A stretch of 64,000 nucleotides of DNA from contig NZ_CAJURR010000004.1 in the NCBI RefSeq assembly GCF_910589175.1, positions 40,615 through 104,614 of the forward strand, given 5' to 3'. The stretch is from an uncultured Lactobacillus sp. (GTDB lineage Bacteria; Bacillota; Bacilli; Lactobacillales; Lactobacillaceae). The notes below the pieces were generated by a model, which did no database searches, had not been told where the DNA came from, and saw nothing but the letters and a program-made list of their open reading frames with translations. Both the position numbers and the translations under genes were made by a program. Every line of letters begins with the position of its first letter. Positions within the stretch are counted from its first letter, which is position 1. Positions 17,752-26,515 of the stretch are shown here, in pieces.

Positions 17752-19158
17752 TTATAAGTCTGGGTCTCTTCTAAAGTGCAATGGTGACTTCTTTATTTGC
17801 TTTGTAATTAACTTACCAATTAATTCTTGATAATCCTTAACTGCTGTATGAGCTAAGTCTTTGTTTGCCTTGTTAATTAAGTCTAACTTCTTTGCAGGAT
17901 CTTTTTCCTTATCAACTTTGGCATCATATTCAATACGCATTTGACTTAATTTTTGTTGTGTAGCATTTCTAGCTTGATACAATTGCAAGCCATAGTCTTT
18001 CCATGAACGATCAGCTAAAACTTGTGCTTCCTTGTAAATCCAATATGCTGAGTTTGAAGCATACTTATCTTTTCCGTGTCTATAGAAGCTTGGTACTACG
18101 CTACCTTGTGGATAGAAAGGAACATATACATTTTGACAAGTAATGCCTAACGATAACCAGTGAATCCAGTCCTTACCCTTAAGTTGCAATAAGTGTGATT
18201 CTTCAGTAAAGTCAACACTAATTGGACGATATACGGCTGTATCTTTATTAACCGGATTTGCTACATCATATTTAGTTCCATCATAGTGGTCTCTTAATAC
18301 TCTTTGGGCATCAGTAATTGAAATTGGATAGTCTGCTTTTTGAATAAATGGAATATCAAAGCTGCTTGGCTCTTGCTTAATAGAAGGACTTAAAATTCTT
18401 TGACCAGTCCAAACACGAGCCGTATTATAAGTTAAATCTAACAGATTGTGTGTACCAAAAATACGACGCCAATTAAATGGCTTATTATTTGGCCATAAAT
18501 TATGCTCTTCAACAAATTTTTGTAAACCAGGAGCAGTAATGAAGTTATCAGAGTCATTAAAGTCAATTTCTTGAATGGCTAATTCATTAGCAGCTACCGC
18601 ATAGCAATCATCTGGAATACGTTGTGCTACCCAGTAGTGAGCAGTACCAATTTCGAAGTACCAAGCTTCTTTAGGGTCAGCGAACAAAATACCATCTGAT
18701 TCACCTGCAGTATGATCTTTAATAATCTTAGCAAAACGAGCAATAGCTTCGCGTGCTGTCTTTACATAAGGCAAGATACAAGTTACCATTGCTTCTTCAA
18801 TGATACCGGTCTTCTTGAATGGATCAAAAGATTGAACTTGGTCATTAGCATAAGTAGTTTCAGTAGCACTCATTGCTACACCAAACTGGTTAATTCCAGA
18901 TTCTTCATAAACACCCTTCTTGTCACTCCAATTTGGAGTTGAAGAATAAGCATATCTATGGGTTGGTAAATCCATTTCAAACTTATTCAAGTTAGACTTA
19001 AAGTGATTATTAGGAATATCCTTTTCTTCATGAAAAGCTAAATGCTTAGCACAGTTTGGCTTATCATCTTCATTACGTCCAATGATAATGCTGCCATCTG
19101 TAGTAGCATTTTTCCCAATTAAAATTGATGTACATGCACTGTGATTACTTTCAATCAT
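17752..19158 (-). CDS. C69-family dipeptidase (PepD type)
   Basis: A 468-residue cytosolic Ntn hydrolase that cleaves dipeptides with broad specificity. The predicted nucleophile is Cys9 (ESNHSACTSILIGKN), exposed after removal of an eight-residue propeptide. Family motifs follow: GSIIIGRNEDD, GVAMSATET, ADPKEAWYFEIGTAHYWVAQ and the C-terminal YRPISVDFTEESHLLQL. It is adjacent to the POT di/tripeptide transporter (181 bases upstream on the same strand), which gives a coherent import-and-cleave pair. Two related Ntn hydrolase genes lie at 44303 and 48849. The RBS is weak. Confidence 0.9.
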   Translation of the reverse strand: MIESNHSACTSILIGKNATTDGSIIIGRNEDDKPNCAKHLAFHEEKDIPNNHFKSNLNKFEMDLPTHRYAYSSTPNWSDKKGVYEESGINQFGVAMSATETTYANDQVQSFDPFKKTGIIEEAMVTCILPYVKTAREAIARFAKIIKDHTAGESDGILFADPKEAWYFEIGTAHYWVAQRIPDDCYAVAANELAIQEIDFNDSDNFITAPGLQKFVEEHNLWPNNKPFNWRRIFGTHNLLDLTYNTARVWTGQRILSPSIKQEPSSFDIPFIQKADYPISITDAQRVLRDHYDGTKYDVANPVNKDTAVYRPISVDFTEESHLLQLKGKDWIHWLSLGITCQNVYVPFYPQGSVVPSFYRHGKDKYASNSAYWIYKEAQVLADRSWKDYGLQLYQARNATQQKLSQMRIEYDAKVDKEKDPAKKLDLINKANKDLAHTAVKDYQELIGKLITKQIKKSPLHFRRDPDL

Positions 19159-19278
19159 TATATATCACACTTTCATTTAAATAACCTTTCTTATTCATTT
19201 TTTATTGTATTACCTTAGGCGCAAAAATTTTACTAAAACGCATTCTCAAAAGTGTGAACTAATGGTTTTATAAAAAAA

Positions 19279-19319
19279 TAAGGAAAGATTCGAATTATCC
19301 ATCAAATCTTTCCTTATTA
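19279..19319 (-). terminator. Terminator of the POT transporter gene
   Basis: TAAGGAAAGATT and AATCTTTCCTTA pair and a seven-T run follows on the minus strand. It separates the transporter from the C69 dipeptidase gene. Confidence 0.88.
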
Positions 19320-19339
19320 AATATTAAATTATGTTTGTT

Positions 19340-20833
19340 TTATTCAGCATCTGCCATTAAATTATGAATTTTCTTAGTGAAGAAAAACATCACTACACCA
19401 AACAATACACTAACAATTCCCACTGCTAAGAAGTATGCCACTTCAGTTTTACTTGAGTAGTACTTAACAATTTGGGAGTTGATAGCTTGACCAGTGGCAT
19501 CTGCTAAGAACCAAAGACTCATCATTTGTGAACGGAAAGCTTTTGGTGCCAAACGAGTAGTTACAGATAAGCCAATTGGAGAAATAAGCATTTCGGCAAT
19601 TTCAACAATAAACCAAGAACCAACTAGCCAAAATGGACTAACTCGTCCGTTTGTTCCATAAAGCATTCCTGGAAGCGCCATCCACATATATGAAAGACCA
19701 GCAAAGACCAAACCAGCAGCAAATTTACCTGCAGCACTTGGTTGTTTCTTCCAGTTATCCCATAACCATACAAAGAACGGAGTCAGAATCATGATAAATA
19801 CTGGGTTCAAAGTTTGGAAGTTAGCTGCAGTAAAGTGCCATCCTCCGATGTGAAGTACGGTTCTTTGGGCAGCAAATAGAGCCAAAACAACAGAACCTGA
19901 TTCCTCAATTCCCCAGAAAATAGAAGCTGCAATAAATAATGGAATGTAAGCCCAAACTTTTGAGCGTTCCTCTTTTGTAACTTTAGGGCTTCTAAGCATT
20001 AAAACAAAGTAATAAATTGGTAAGGCAATAGCAACAATAGTAATTAAAGTAATAATGTTATCAATATTTAATTGACCAAAAGCAGCCATTAAACCTAATA
20101 CTACTGCTAAAGCTAAAATTCCTAAACCGATTCTCTTTAATACCTTATTACGAGTTTCTGGATCGATTGGATCTGTTGGGTGCATCCCATCCTCAGAGAG
20201 ATACTTTCTACCGCCCCAAACATACTGTACTAAACCAAAGAACATTCCAACTGCTGCCAAAGAGAAACCAGCATGGAAGTTAAAATGATTTCCAAATAAA
20301 TTAAGGCCAAAACCTTCACTTGCCCAAGGAACTAACCATGGAGCAAGTGCTGATCCTAAGTTAATACCAAACACAAAGATACTAAAACCAGCATCACGTC
20401 TGCGATCATCTAATGAGTATAAGCCTCCAACCATATCAGAAACATTAGGCTTGAGTAAACCTGTACCTACCACAATAAATGCGATCGAAATATATAAACC
20501 TACCTCTGCCATTGGTAGGGCTAAGATAATGTGTCCAATCATAATAAGGACACCACCAAAGAAGACAGTACTACGTGCTCCCCAAATTCTGTCTGCTAGC
20601 CATCCACCAGCTACCGTAGAAAGATAAACAAGTGAACCGTAGATAGACATGATTGAAGCAGCAGTGGTTTCATTCATCCCTAATCCGCCACGTTCTACGG
20701 CATAATACATGTAGAAGAGTAAAATAGCACGCATACCATAGTAACTAAATCTCTCCCACATTTCAGTGAAGAACAAGGTGGACAAACCACGAGGTTGTCC
20801 AAAGAAAGTCTTCTCTGTTGTTGAATTATTCAT
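19340..20833 (-). CDS. dtpT: Di/tripeptide:proton symporter (POT family, DtpT)
   Basis: A 497-residue POT/PTR permease that brings di- and tripeptides in with protons. The hallmark ExxERFxYYG motif is present as EMWERFSYYG in span 1, and the second family signature appears in the GGWLADRIWGARSTVFFGG region. About fourteen spans are predicted, as usual for bacterial POT proteins. CAGAAAGGAT precedes the ATG. It is monocistronic by its own terminator but lies next to the C69 dipeptidase, which would degrade what it imports. The symbol follows the lactococcal homologue. Confidence 0.92.
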   Translation of the reverse strand: MNNSTTEKTFFGQPRGLSTLFFTEMWERFSYYGMRAILLFYMYYAVERGGLGMNETTAASIMSIYGSLVYLSTVAGGWLADRIWGARSTVFFGGVLIMIGHIILALPMAEVGLYISIAFIVVGTGLLKPNVSDMVGGLYSLDDRRRDAGFSIFVFGINLGSALAPWLVPWASEGFGLNLFGNHFNFHAGFSLAAVGMFFGLVQYVWGGRKYLSEDGMHPTDPIDPETRNKVLKRIGLGILALAVVLGLMAAFGQLNIDNIITLITIVAIALPIYYFVLMLRSPKVTKEERSKVWAYIPLFIAASIFWGIEESGSVVLALFAAQRTVLHIGGWHFTAANFQTLNPVFIMILTPFFVWLWDNWKKQPSAAGKFAAGLVFAGLSYMWMALPGMLYGTNGRVSPFWLVGSWFIVEIAEMLISPIGLSVTTRLAPKAFRSQMMSLWFLADATGQAINSQIVKYYSSKTEVAYFLAVGIVSVLFGVVMFFFTKKIHNLMADAE

Positions 20834-20949
20834 TAAAAACTATCCTTTCTGTATTATGTGTTTTATATACACAGAAAGGTTTATTTTATACCTATTTATA
20901 ATAGGTAGTCAAATTGGTATAGATCGATCTATAGAAATAAACAGTAAAA

Positions 20950-20983
20950 AAAGAACCATGAATTCCTACTTCACGGTTCTAGT
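20950..20983 (-). terminator. Terminator after the mannose-type PTS/GH13/lacI operon
   Basis: AGAACCATGAA pairs with TTCACGGTTCT (one G-T pair) around a 7-base loop, with seven Ts following on the minus strand. It lies just after the LacI-type gene. Confidence 0.88.
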
Positions 20984-21006
20984 AAACAAATAATTCTATA
21001 TTTTCA

Positions 21007-21987
21007 TTAATTTTTAGTTGTATCTCCCGGACGAAAAGCGATGGGGATCATTAATCGAGAAACTTCTTTATAGTTTGGATTTTCCATTTCTTTATGTAAC
21101 TGGTCTACAGCTTCTTTAGCAATTTCTTCAACATTTTGTCTAATAGAAGAAACCGTTAATTGAGTGTCAGCAGTAAGTTGCCAACCGTCAAACCCAATTA
21201 TCTGAACTTGTTCAGGAATTTTTATTCCTGCTTCTTGAAATTCTTCCGTTAACACAAGAGCCAGCTCATCAGTATGGGCAAAAATACCATAACTTGTATC
21301 AGCAGATTTTATTTTTTGAATTAAACTATCAATTACTTTTTTATCTTTTTTTCGAGAATCAATCTCTACTATTTCAAACTTAAGCCCATGGTTATTACAA
21401 TAATCTATAAATCCTGCTTTTCTTGCATTCATTTCAACAGAATTATGATTAGCTGAGCCAATAAAGATCAAATTATCAAGTTTTCTTTTGTTTAATTCTT
21501 TAGCAGCTATTTTCCCACCTTCATAATTATCTGAAGATACTAGAGAAAATTGACCTGTACTTTCTTTCTCAATAGAAACAAGGGGGATATCCGAATGAAC
21601 GTGACTCGTTAAGTCAGAATAAGAGATCGAAAGAATTCCTGCTACGCGTTGCTCTTCAGCCATCGTAACGTAACTTTTTTCTTTTTGATAGTCATTCTCT
21701 GATACACATAAAACCATTTTATATCCAAGTTCATCTAAGTATTTTTGAACCCAAAAAGTTAATTCGGAAAAAAATGGAGACCATACACTAGGAACCACAA
21801 AAACTACAAAAGCTGATTGTTGAGTCTTTAAAAAACGTGCAGCATTATTTCTTACATAATTTAATTTTTTTATTGCTGAATCAATTTCTTTTGCAGCTTT
21901 TGGACGTACTTTTTTTCCGTTTAAGAAATTTGAAACTGTTGCCACAGAAACGTTAGCTTCACGCGCCACATCCTTCATGCTACTCAC
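21007..21987 (-). CDS. LacI/GalR-family repressor
   Basis: A 326-residue regulator with an N-terminal HTH (MKDVAREANVSVATVSNFLNG), the hinge helix near residues 48-58 (NNAARFLKTQ) and a periplasmic-binding-like effector domain. It is the last gene of the PTS/GH13 operon and starts with a GTG overlapping the glucosidase stop by 8 bases. An ATG three codons later is an alternative. Palindromes of the type GAAACGTTTTAAG upstream of the operon fit LacI-family operators, so it probably represses its own operon. The inducer is unknown. Confidence 0.9.
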   Translation of the reverse strand: MSSMKDVAREANVSVATVSNFLNGKKVRPKAAKEIDSAIKKLNYVRNNAARFLKTQQSAFVVFVVPSVWSPFFSELTFWVQKYLDELGYKMVLCVSENDYQKEKSYVTMAEEQRVAGILSISYSDLTSHVHSDIPLVSIEKESTGQFSLVSSDNYEGGKIAAKELNKRKLDNLIFIGSANHNSVEMNARKAGFIDYCNNHGLKFEIVEIDSRKKDKKVIDSLIQKIKSADTSYGIFAHTDELALVLTEEFQEAGIKIPEQVQIIGFDGWQLTADTQLTVSSIRQNVEEIAKEAVDQLHKEMENPNYKEVSRLMIPIAFRPGDTTKN

Positions 21988-23647
21988 GTCTAATCACAAC
22001 TCCTTCATAAGGCCTTAAATACATAACATTTGAGGCTTTTGCTTTATTGTCGCCATAGCTAGATAAAAGCAATTCATTTCTATTTACAAAATCAGTAGGC
22101 AAATTATATTTAACCTTATATGGGACAAAAGAACAAATAACTGCCAATTTTTCTTTCCCCGTACTTCGAGTATAGGCAAAAACTGCAGAATCATCAGAAG
22201 AAACTAGCTCATACTTTCCATCTAACAATACTTGATTATTATTTCTTAATTTCAAAAGTTTTTGATAAAAATGATAAATTGAATCTGGATCATTCAGATC
22301 TTTTTTCACGTTAATTTCTTTATAATTTGGATTAACTTCGATCCATGGCGTTTCACTTGAAAAACCACCTTGTTCCGATTCATCCCATTGCATTGGTGTA
22401 CGGGCATTATCTCTAGTTTTCCTGTTGACCATATTCAATGCGTCATCTTCACTAATACCTTTTGATCTTAAAAAATTATATATATTATGTGCTTCAAGGT
22501 CCTTTAACTCATCTATTTTCTTAATATGTAAATTGGTCATTCCAATTTCTTCACCTTGAAAAATAAATGGAGTACCCTTTTGTAATAAAGATACTATAGC
22601 CAACATTTTTGCTGATTCTTTTCGATACTTATTATCATTTCCAAATCTAGAGACAATTCTGGGTTGATCGTGATTTCCAAGATAATTTGAATTCCAAGAA
22701 AGACTATTTTGCCAACTCGACATAGAATTGCGCAGATCACTCATCTTAAAAGTTACATCAGAGTATCTTCCATATTTTCCATAATCAACATGCATATGTT
22801 CAAATTGAAACACCATATCTAATTCATGTCGTTCAGGTTCAACAAATAATCTTGCTTCTTTAGCACTTGTATGTGGAGTTTCCCCAATAGAAATTACATC
22901 ATACTTACTGAGTACTTCTCTATTCATCTCTTGCAGATATTCATGAATATGAGGGCCATTGGCTGACCCATAATAATAAGCGCCATACTCTTTACTATCT
23001 TCTAGAGGTGCATCTTCAAATTTCCTTGGTTTCGATATGAAGCTAATAGAATCCATTCTAAAGCCATCAACTCCCATATCTAACCAAAACTTCATTATCT
23101 TATATACATCATTTCTTACTTTTGGATTATCCCAATTTAAATCTGGCTGTTGTTTTGCAAAAAGATGCAGATAGTATTGATTTCTTTCTGGGACATAAGT
23201 CCACGCTGATCCCCCGAAGGCTGAACCTAAATTAGTTGGAGCACTTCCATCTTCTTTGGGATCACGCCAAATATAATAATCAGAATATTTATTATCTTTA
23301 TTTTTTTTTGACTCTTTAAACCACTCATGTTGATCAGAAGTATGGTTAACAACTAAATCCATAACAATTCTTAATTGTTTTTCATGAGCTTTACCCAATA
23401 GCTCTTTAAAATCATTCATTGAGCCATAGATGGGATTAATAGCTTTATAGTCCGCAATATCATAACCATTATCTACTAAAGGCGATTTAAAAATCGGAGT
23501 TAACCAAATAGTATTTGCACCGAGATTTTTAATGTAGTCTAGTTTTTCTATTAATCCACGGATATCTCCAATACCGTCTCCATTTGAATCTTTAAAGCTT
23601 TGTACATACGCTTCATATACTATAGCCTTCTTCTTCCAATCATTCAT
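21980..23647 (-). CDS. GH13_31 alpha-glucosidase (oligo-1,6-glucosidase-like)
   Basis: A 555-residue cytosolic glucosidase with the Ca loop DSNGDGIGD, nucleophile Asp199 (GFRMDSISF), acid/base Glu256 (ISIGETP) and Asp327 (GNHDQPR). In oligo-1,6-glucosidases the residue after the nucleophile is Val. Here it is Ser200, so the linkage preference may differ. The start at 23647 has GAGG 9 bases upstream, overlapping the IIA gene by 8. In-frame ATGs at 23668, 23662 and 23653 lie inside that gene. Cotranscription with a PTS suggests that the enzyme acts on the imported, possibly phosphorylated, glucoside. Confidence 0.88.
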   Translation of the reverse strand: MNDWKKKAIVYEAYVQSFKDSNGDGIGDIRGLIEKLDYIKNLGANTIWLTPIFKSPLVDNGYDIADYKAINPIYGSMNDFKELLGKAHEKQLRIVMDLVVNHTSDQHEWFKESKKNKDNKYSDYYIWRDPKEDGSAPTNLGSAFGGSAWTYVPERNQYYLHLFAKQQPDLNWDNPKVRNDVYKIMKFWLDMGVDGFRMDSISFISKPRKFEDAPLEDSKEYGAYYYGSANGPHIHEYLQEMNREVLSKYDVISIGETPHTSAKEARLFVEPERHELDMVFQFEHMHVDYGKYGRYSDVTFKMSDLRNSMSSWQNSLSWNSNYLGNHDQPRIVSRFGNDNKYRKESAKMLAIVSLLQKGTPFIFQGEEIGMTNLHIKKIDELKDLEAHNIYNFLRSKGISEDDALNMVNRKTRDNARTPMQWDESEQGGFSSETPWIEVNPNYKEINVKKDLNDPDSIYHFYQKLLKLRNNNQVLLDGKYELVSSDDSAVFAYTRSTGKEKLAVICSFVPYKVKYNLPTDFVNRNELLLSSYGDNKAKASNVMYLRPYEGVVIRRE

Positions 23648-24071
23648 CTTCATCGTCCTCATCTGCATTCTTTGCTAATTCATTTACATATTTAAGTTGT
23701 TTTTTGGCTTCCGAGATAATAGATTGGATCTTTTCAGGCATTAAATAGCCTTCAATCGGTTCCATAGTAATTGCCATCGCTAATGACAAATTCACTCCGG
23801 TTATCAAATGAGTATGCGGCCGGTTAATATATGGGAAAAATTTTTGATTAACTGATCCGCCTAATAAATCCGTTAATACAATAACTTCATCATCTTTATC
23901 AAATTGATTAAAAATTTCTTCAATTTGTCCTTCAATGGGCTTATTATCAACATAAGCCGATAAAACATTTAATTTTAAATTATCTCCTTCGAAAAATTTT
24001 AAAGCATTTGCCATTCCTTGGGCTAATGTTGAGTGTGAAGCAATAACAATATGACGTTTAATACTATTCAT
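23640..24071 (-). CDS. Mannose-family PTS EIIA
   Basis: A 143-residue cytosolic phosphocarrier of the mannose/fructose/sorbose class. Phospho-His13 sits in IVIASHSTLAQGM, and VIVLTDLLGGSVNQ is the conserved second motif. It receives phosphate from HPr and passes it to EIIB. The C-terminus is an acidic tail (NADEDDEDE), whose coding sequence also supplies the ribosome binding site of the next gene. It lies 13 bases after EIID. Confidence 0.92.
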   Translation of the reverse strand: MNSIKRHIVIASHSTLAQGMANALKFFEGDNLKLNVLSAYVDNKPIEGQIEEIFNQFDKDDEVIVLTDLLGGSVNQKFFPYINRPHTHLITGVNLSLAMAITMEPIEGYLMPEKIQSIISEAKKQLKYVNELAKNADEDDEDE

Positions 24072-24084
24072 TTTTCAACCTATT

Positions 24085-24918
24085 CTATTTTGCAATTCCT
24101 AATACGCCCGAAGCAGCCCCAGCTAAACAAATAACAATAATTAATAAGATAATTTTAGTTGGAGTCCACTTTTTCTTTCCAAGTAACCAATAAACTAGTC
24201 CAGTAACAGCAACCGGAAGTAATGCTGGCATAATCTTATCTAAAACTCCACTTTGAATGGAAAGCATAACTTTTCCTGTTCTAAATTTTAATGGAGTATA
24301 TACTTTAACAACTGTAGGAATTAATGAACCAACTACCATTAACCCCATTACTGATATTGCATCGGTAAAAATATTTATTTTTTCACCTAATGAAGTTATT
24401 AACTTTGTACCAGAATCATATCCCGTCTTAAAGAACCACATCTTTAGCCAATAAAATGAAAGTTGTAGTGCCATCCATAAAATTGCCCCAACTGCATTTC
24501 CTTGTAGGGCCATGTAACCAGAAATTGATCCCATAATTGTGGGAATTAAAATCCAGAATACTGAATCACCTACTCCAGAAAATGGTCCCATCAAAGATGT
24601 TTTTAAAGATTGAACTGCATCTTTAGCCTTAATTCCATCTTTTTCTTCCATTGCAAGAGTGGCACCAAGAATAATATTAGCCATCAAGGGATTAGCATTG
24701 AAGTATTTATAGTGGTTATCCATAGCTTCAATATATTCATCATCATTGGGATAAATTTTTCTTAAAGCTTTTCTCATTGAAAATGCTACTGCTGGTGCTT
24801 GTTGAGTTTCAAAGTTGTAACCTAATCCAGCATTAAAAATCCAACGTCTAAACATATTTTTTCGTTCGTGGATAGTTAATTTTTTACCATTTTCAGGTTG
24901 ATTCATTTCTCTACTCAT
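24085..24918 (-). CDS. Mannose-family PTS EIID
   Basis: A 277-residue membrane component unique to the mannose PTS class. Conserved features include FNAGLGYNFETQQAPAVAFS near the N-terminus and MGPFSGVGDSVFWILIPTIMG in the middle. With EIIC it forms the sugar channel. The ATG at 24918 has AAGGAG 9 bases upstream, overlapping EIIC by 8. The in-frame ATG at 24936 lies within that site. Confidence 0.92.
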   Translation of the reverse strand: MSREMNQPENGKKLTIHERKNMFRRWIFNAGLGYNFETQQAPAVAFSMRKALRKIYPNDDEYIEAMDNHYKYFNANPLMANIILGATLAMEEKDGIKAKDAVQSLKTSLMGPFSGVGDSVFWILIPTIMGSISGYMALQGNAVGAILWMALQLSFYWLKMWFFKTGYDSGTKLITSLGEKINIFTDAISVMGLMVVGSLIPTVVKVYTPLKFRTGKVMLSIQSGVLDKIMPALLPVAVTGLVYWLLGKKKWTPTKIILLIIVICLAGAASGVLGIAK

Positions 24919-25708
24919 CGAAGTCGTCTCCTTCATCTTCTACTACACCAGCTGTTTGTGCTACTTCTGTATCCTTTTTAGCTGAATTAATACGATAAAT
25001 TTCGTAAGTTGCAGCTAAACCTAAAATTGCAATTCCTAAAATTGGAACTTTTAAATATCCTGCTAATACAAAACCAGCTAATAAATAAGCTAAGTATTTT
25101 TTAACAGGCATAAATCTCAATAACATTCCAATACCAACAACTGGTAACATTCCTCCTGCAATAGTTAAACCATCCGTAATCCATGTGGGAATAACATGAA
25201 GAATAAGCTTAACAATAGGCGTACCAAACATTACAACTAAGGCGATTGGAATAATATACTTAAGCATCCAAACAAAAATGGTCAAATAAAATACTCCATC
25301 CATTTTGTTAAACTTCTTTTCATGAAGTAGTCTTTGAGACCAGTGAGCAAAAAAGTTGTTGATAATTTTAATAACAACATCAAGTTGTAATGTTAACATT
25401 CCCACAGGTAAGCCAACTGCAATTGCAGTTCCTGTAGAAGCTCCGGTTCTAATAGCTATAAAAACACCCACGATTGTGGCAACACCATATTCCGGAATTG
25501 AAGATCCACCGATAGCAGCAACTCCTAAAGACATAAGTTGCAAAGTACCACCAATAACTAAACCGACGTTTAAATTACCCATAATCAAACCAACTAACAT
25601 ACCGATGATAACTGGCCAATTACCTGTAATTTGATTCCCCGTACCATTATCCCAAGCCATATAGGCTGCTAGCAAAATGATCAGAATATTCTGTAATATG
25701 ATAGGCAT
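24911..25708 (-). CDS. Mannose-family PTS EIIC
   Basis: A 265-residue permease of the mannose/sorbose class with about seven to eight hydrophobic segments, the family segment GGSSIPEYGVATIVGVF and an acidic C-terminal tail (EDEGDDFDE). It forms the translocation path with EIID. It lies 2 bases after EIIB, with GGGGAAAA upstream. The sugar is not readable from the sequence. The linked GH13 enzyme argues for an alpha-glucoside. Confidence 0.92.
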   Translation of the reverse strand: MPIILQNILIILLAAYMAWDNGTGNQITGNWPVIIGMLVGLIMGNLNVGLVIGGTLQLMSLGVAAIGGSSIPEYGVATIVGVFIAIRTGASTGTAIAVGLPVGMLTLQLDVVIKIINNFFAHWSQRLLHEKKFNKMDGVFYLTIFVWMLKYIIPIALVVMFGTPIVKLILHVIPTWITDGLTIAGGMLPVVGIGMLLRFMPVKKYLAYLLAGFVLAGYLKVPILGIAILGLAATYEIYRINSAKKDTEVAQTAGVVEDEGDDFDE

Positions 25709-25710
25709 AA

Positions 25711-26205
25711 TTAATTTTCCCCTTTGCTCTTTAGAACATCTTCAAGTGAAACTTCATTTTCATCATCTGGAGTATATTCAAAAAATACTGGAATACCCTT
25801 ATCAGCAATCGCCTTTAAATCGGATAATTCTTTTTCATCTAAAGCAACGCGCTTAGTATATGGTTTTCTATTTCCTTCTTCGAATAAAGCTCCTACATTT
25901 ACTTTTGGAATTTCTATTCCAGCATTAATTAAGTCCAAAATATAATGAGGTTCTTTTACTATTAAGAAAACTGAATGGGAATCATATTTTCCATTTTTAA
26001 AATTAGTTATAGCTTTTTCTTCATTTATAATTGACATCCCCGTACCAGTCGGCTTACTCATTCTCATGCTGGCTTTTACCATTTCATTTTGACTGACCTC
26101 ATCATCAATCACCATGAATCTCTTAGGATGTAATACTTTATTCCATTGGTTAACAGTAATTCCATGGATAAGTCTCTGATCAATTCTTGCTAAAGTAACT
26201 GGCAT
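25711..26205 (-). CDS. Mannose-family PTS EIIB
   Basis: A 164-residue cytosolic phosphotransfer protein with phospho-His14 in RIDQRLIHGITVNQW. It accepts phosphate from EIIA-His and donates to the sugar in the EIIC/EIID channel. It is the first gene of a six-gene operon (IIB-IIC-IID-IIA-GH13_31-lacI). AGGGGG precedes the ATG. Its promoter carries a cre site over the -35 and a LacI-type operator downstream, so both carbon catabolite repression and specific repression are expected. Confidence 0.93.
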   Translation of the reverse strand: MPVTLARIDQRLIHGITVNQWNKVLHPKRFMVIDDEVSQNEMVKASMRMSKPTGTGMSIINEEKAITNFKNGKYDSHSVFLIVKEPHYILDLINAGIEIPKVNVGALFEEGNRKPYTKRVALDEKELSDLKAIADKGIPVFFEYTPDDENEVSLEDVLKSKGEN

Positions 26206-26224
26206 TTTAAATCCCCCTACAAAT

Positions 26225-26304
26225 CTAAACGTTTTAAATAAACTAATACATATACACTAAAACCTTTTTAATTAATAGTTTTTTAGAACTTGAAACGTTT
26301 TAAG
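26225..26304 (-). promoter_or_regulatory. LacI-type operators in the mannose-type PTS leader
   Basis: Two sites with the core AAACGTTTTAA: 26227-26239 (TAAACGTTTTAAA) and 26289-26304 (CTTGAAACGTTTTAAG). Both lie downstream of the -10 box. A third, TTTTAAAACGTTTCAAAT, is at 26489-26506. They are probable operators for the LacI protein at the end of this operon. Confidence 0.65.
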
Positions 26305-26314
26305 TTACAATTTA

Positions 26315-26351
26315 AATATACTATGTTTTCTAAAATTTGCAAGCGCTTTCT
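26315..26351 (-). promoter_or_regulatory. Promoter of the mannose-type PTS operon with cre
   Basis: A -35 TTGCAA (26337-26342) and -10 TATATT (26315-26320) with a 16-base spacer. The cre-like palindrome AGAAAGCGCTTGCA (26351-26338, minus strand) covers the -35, so CcpA should repress this operon. Confidence 0.65.
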
Positions 26352-26365
26352 ACAAAAGAAAATAA

Positions 26366-26413
26366 AAAATACTGACAATCAGCATTCAGAAATGTTGATA
26401 TATCAGTATTTTA
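26366..26413 (-). terminator. Terminator of the GH42 gene
   Basis: AAAATACTGA and TCAGTATTTT pair, with an inner ATCA/TGAT-type stem and a T-rich tail on the minus strand. It ends the beta-galactosidase transcript before the PTS promoter. Confidence 0.75.
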
Positions 26414-26515
26414 GAAAATAAAATTATTTATAAATTAATTTTTATGCTTTTTAGGATATTCTTGTCATTTTCAATATTTGATTTAATATTTTAAAACGTT
26501 TCAAATAAATTAGAA

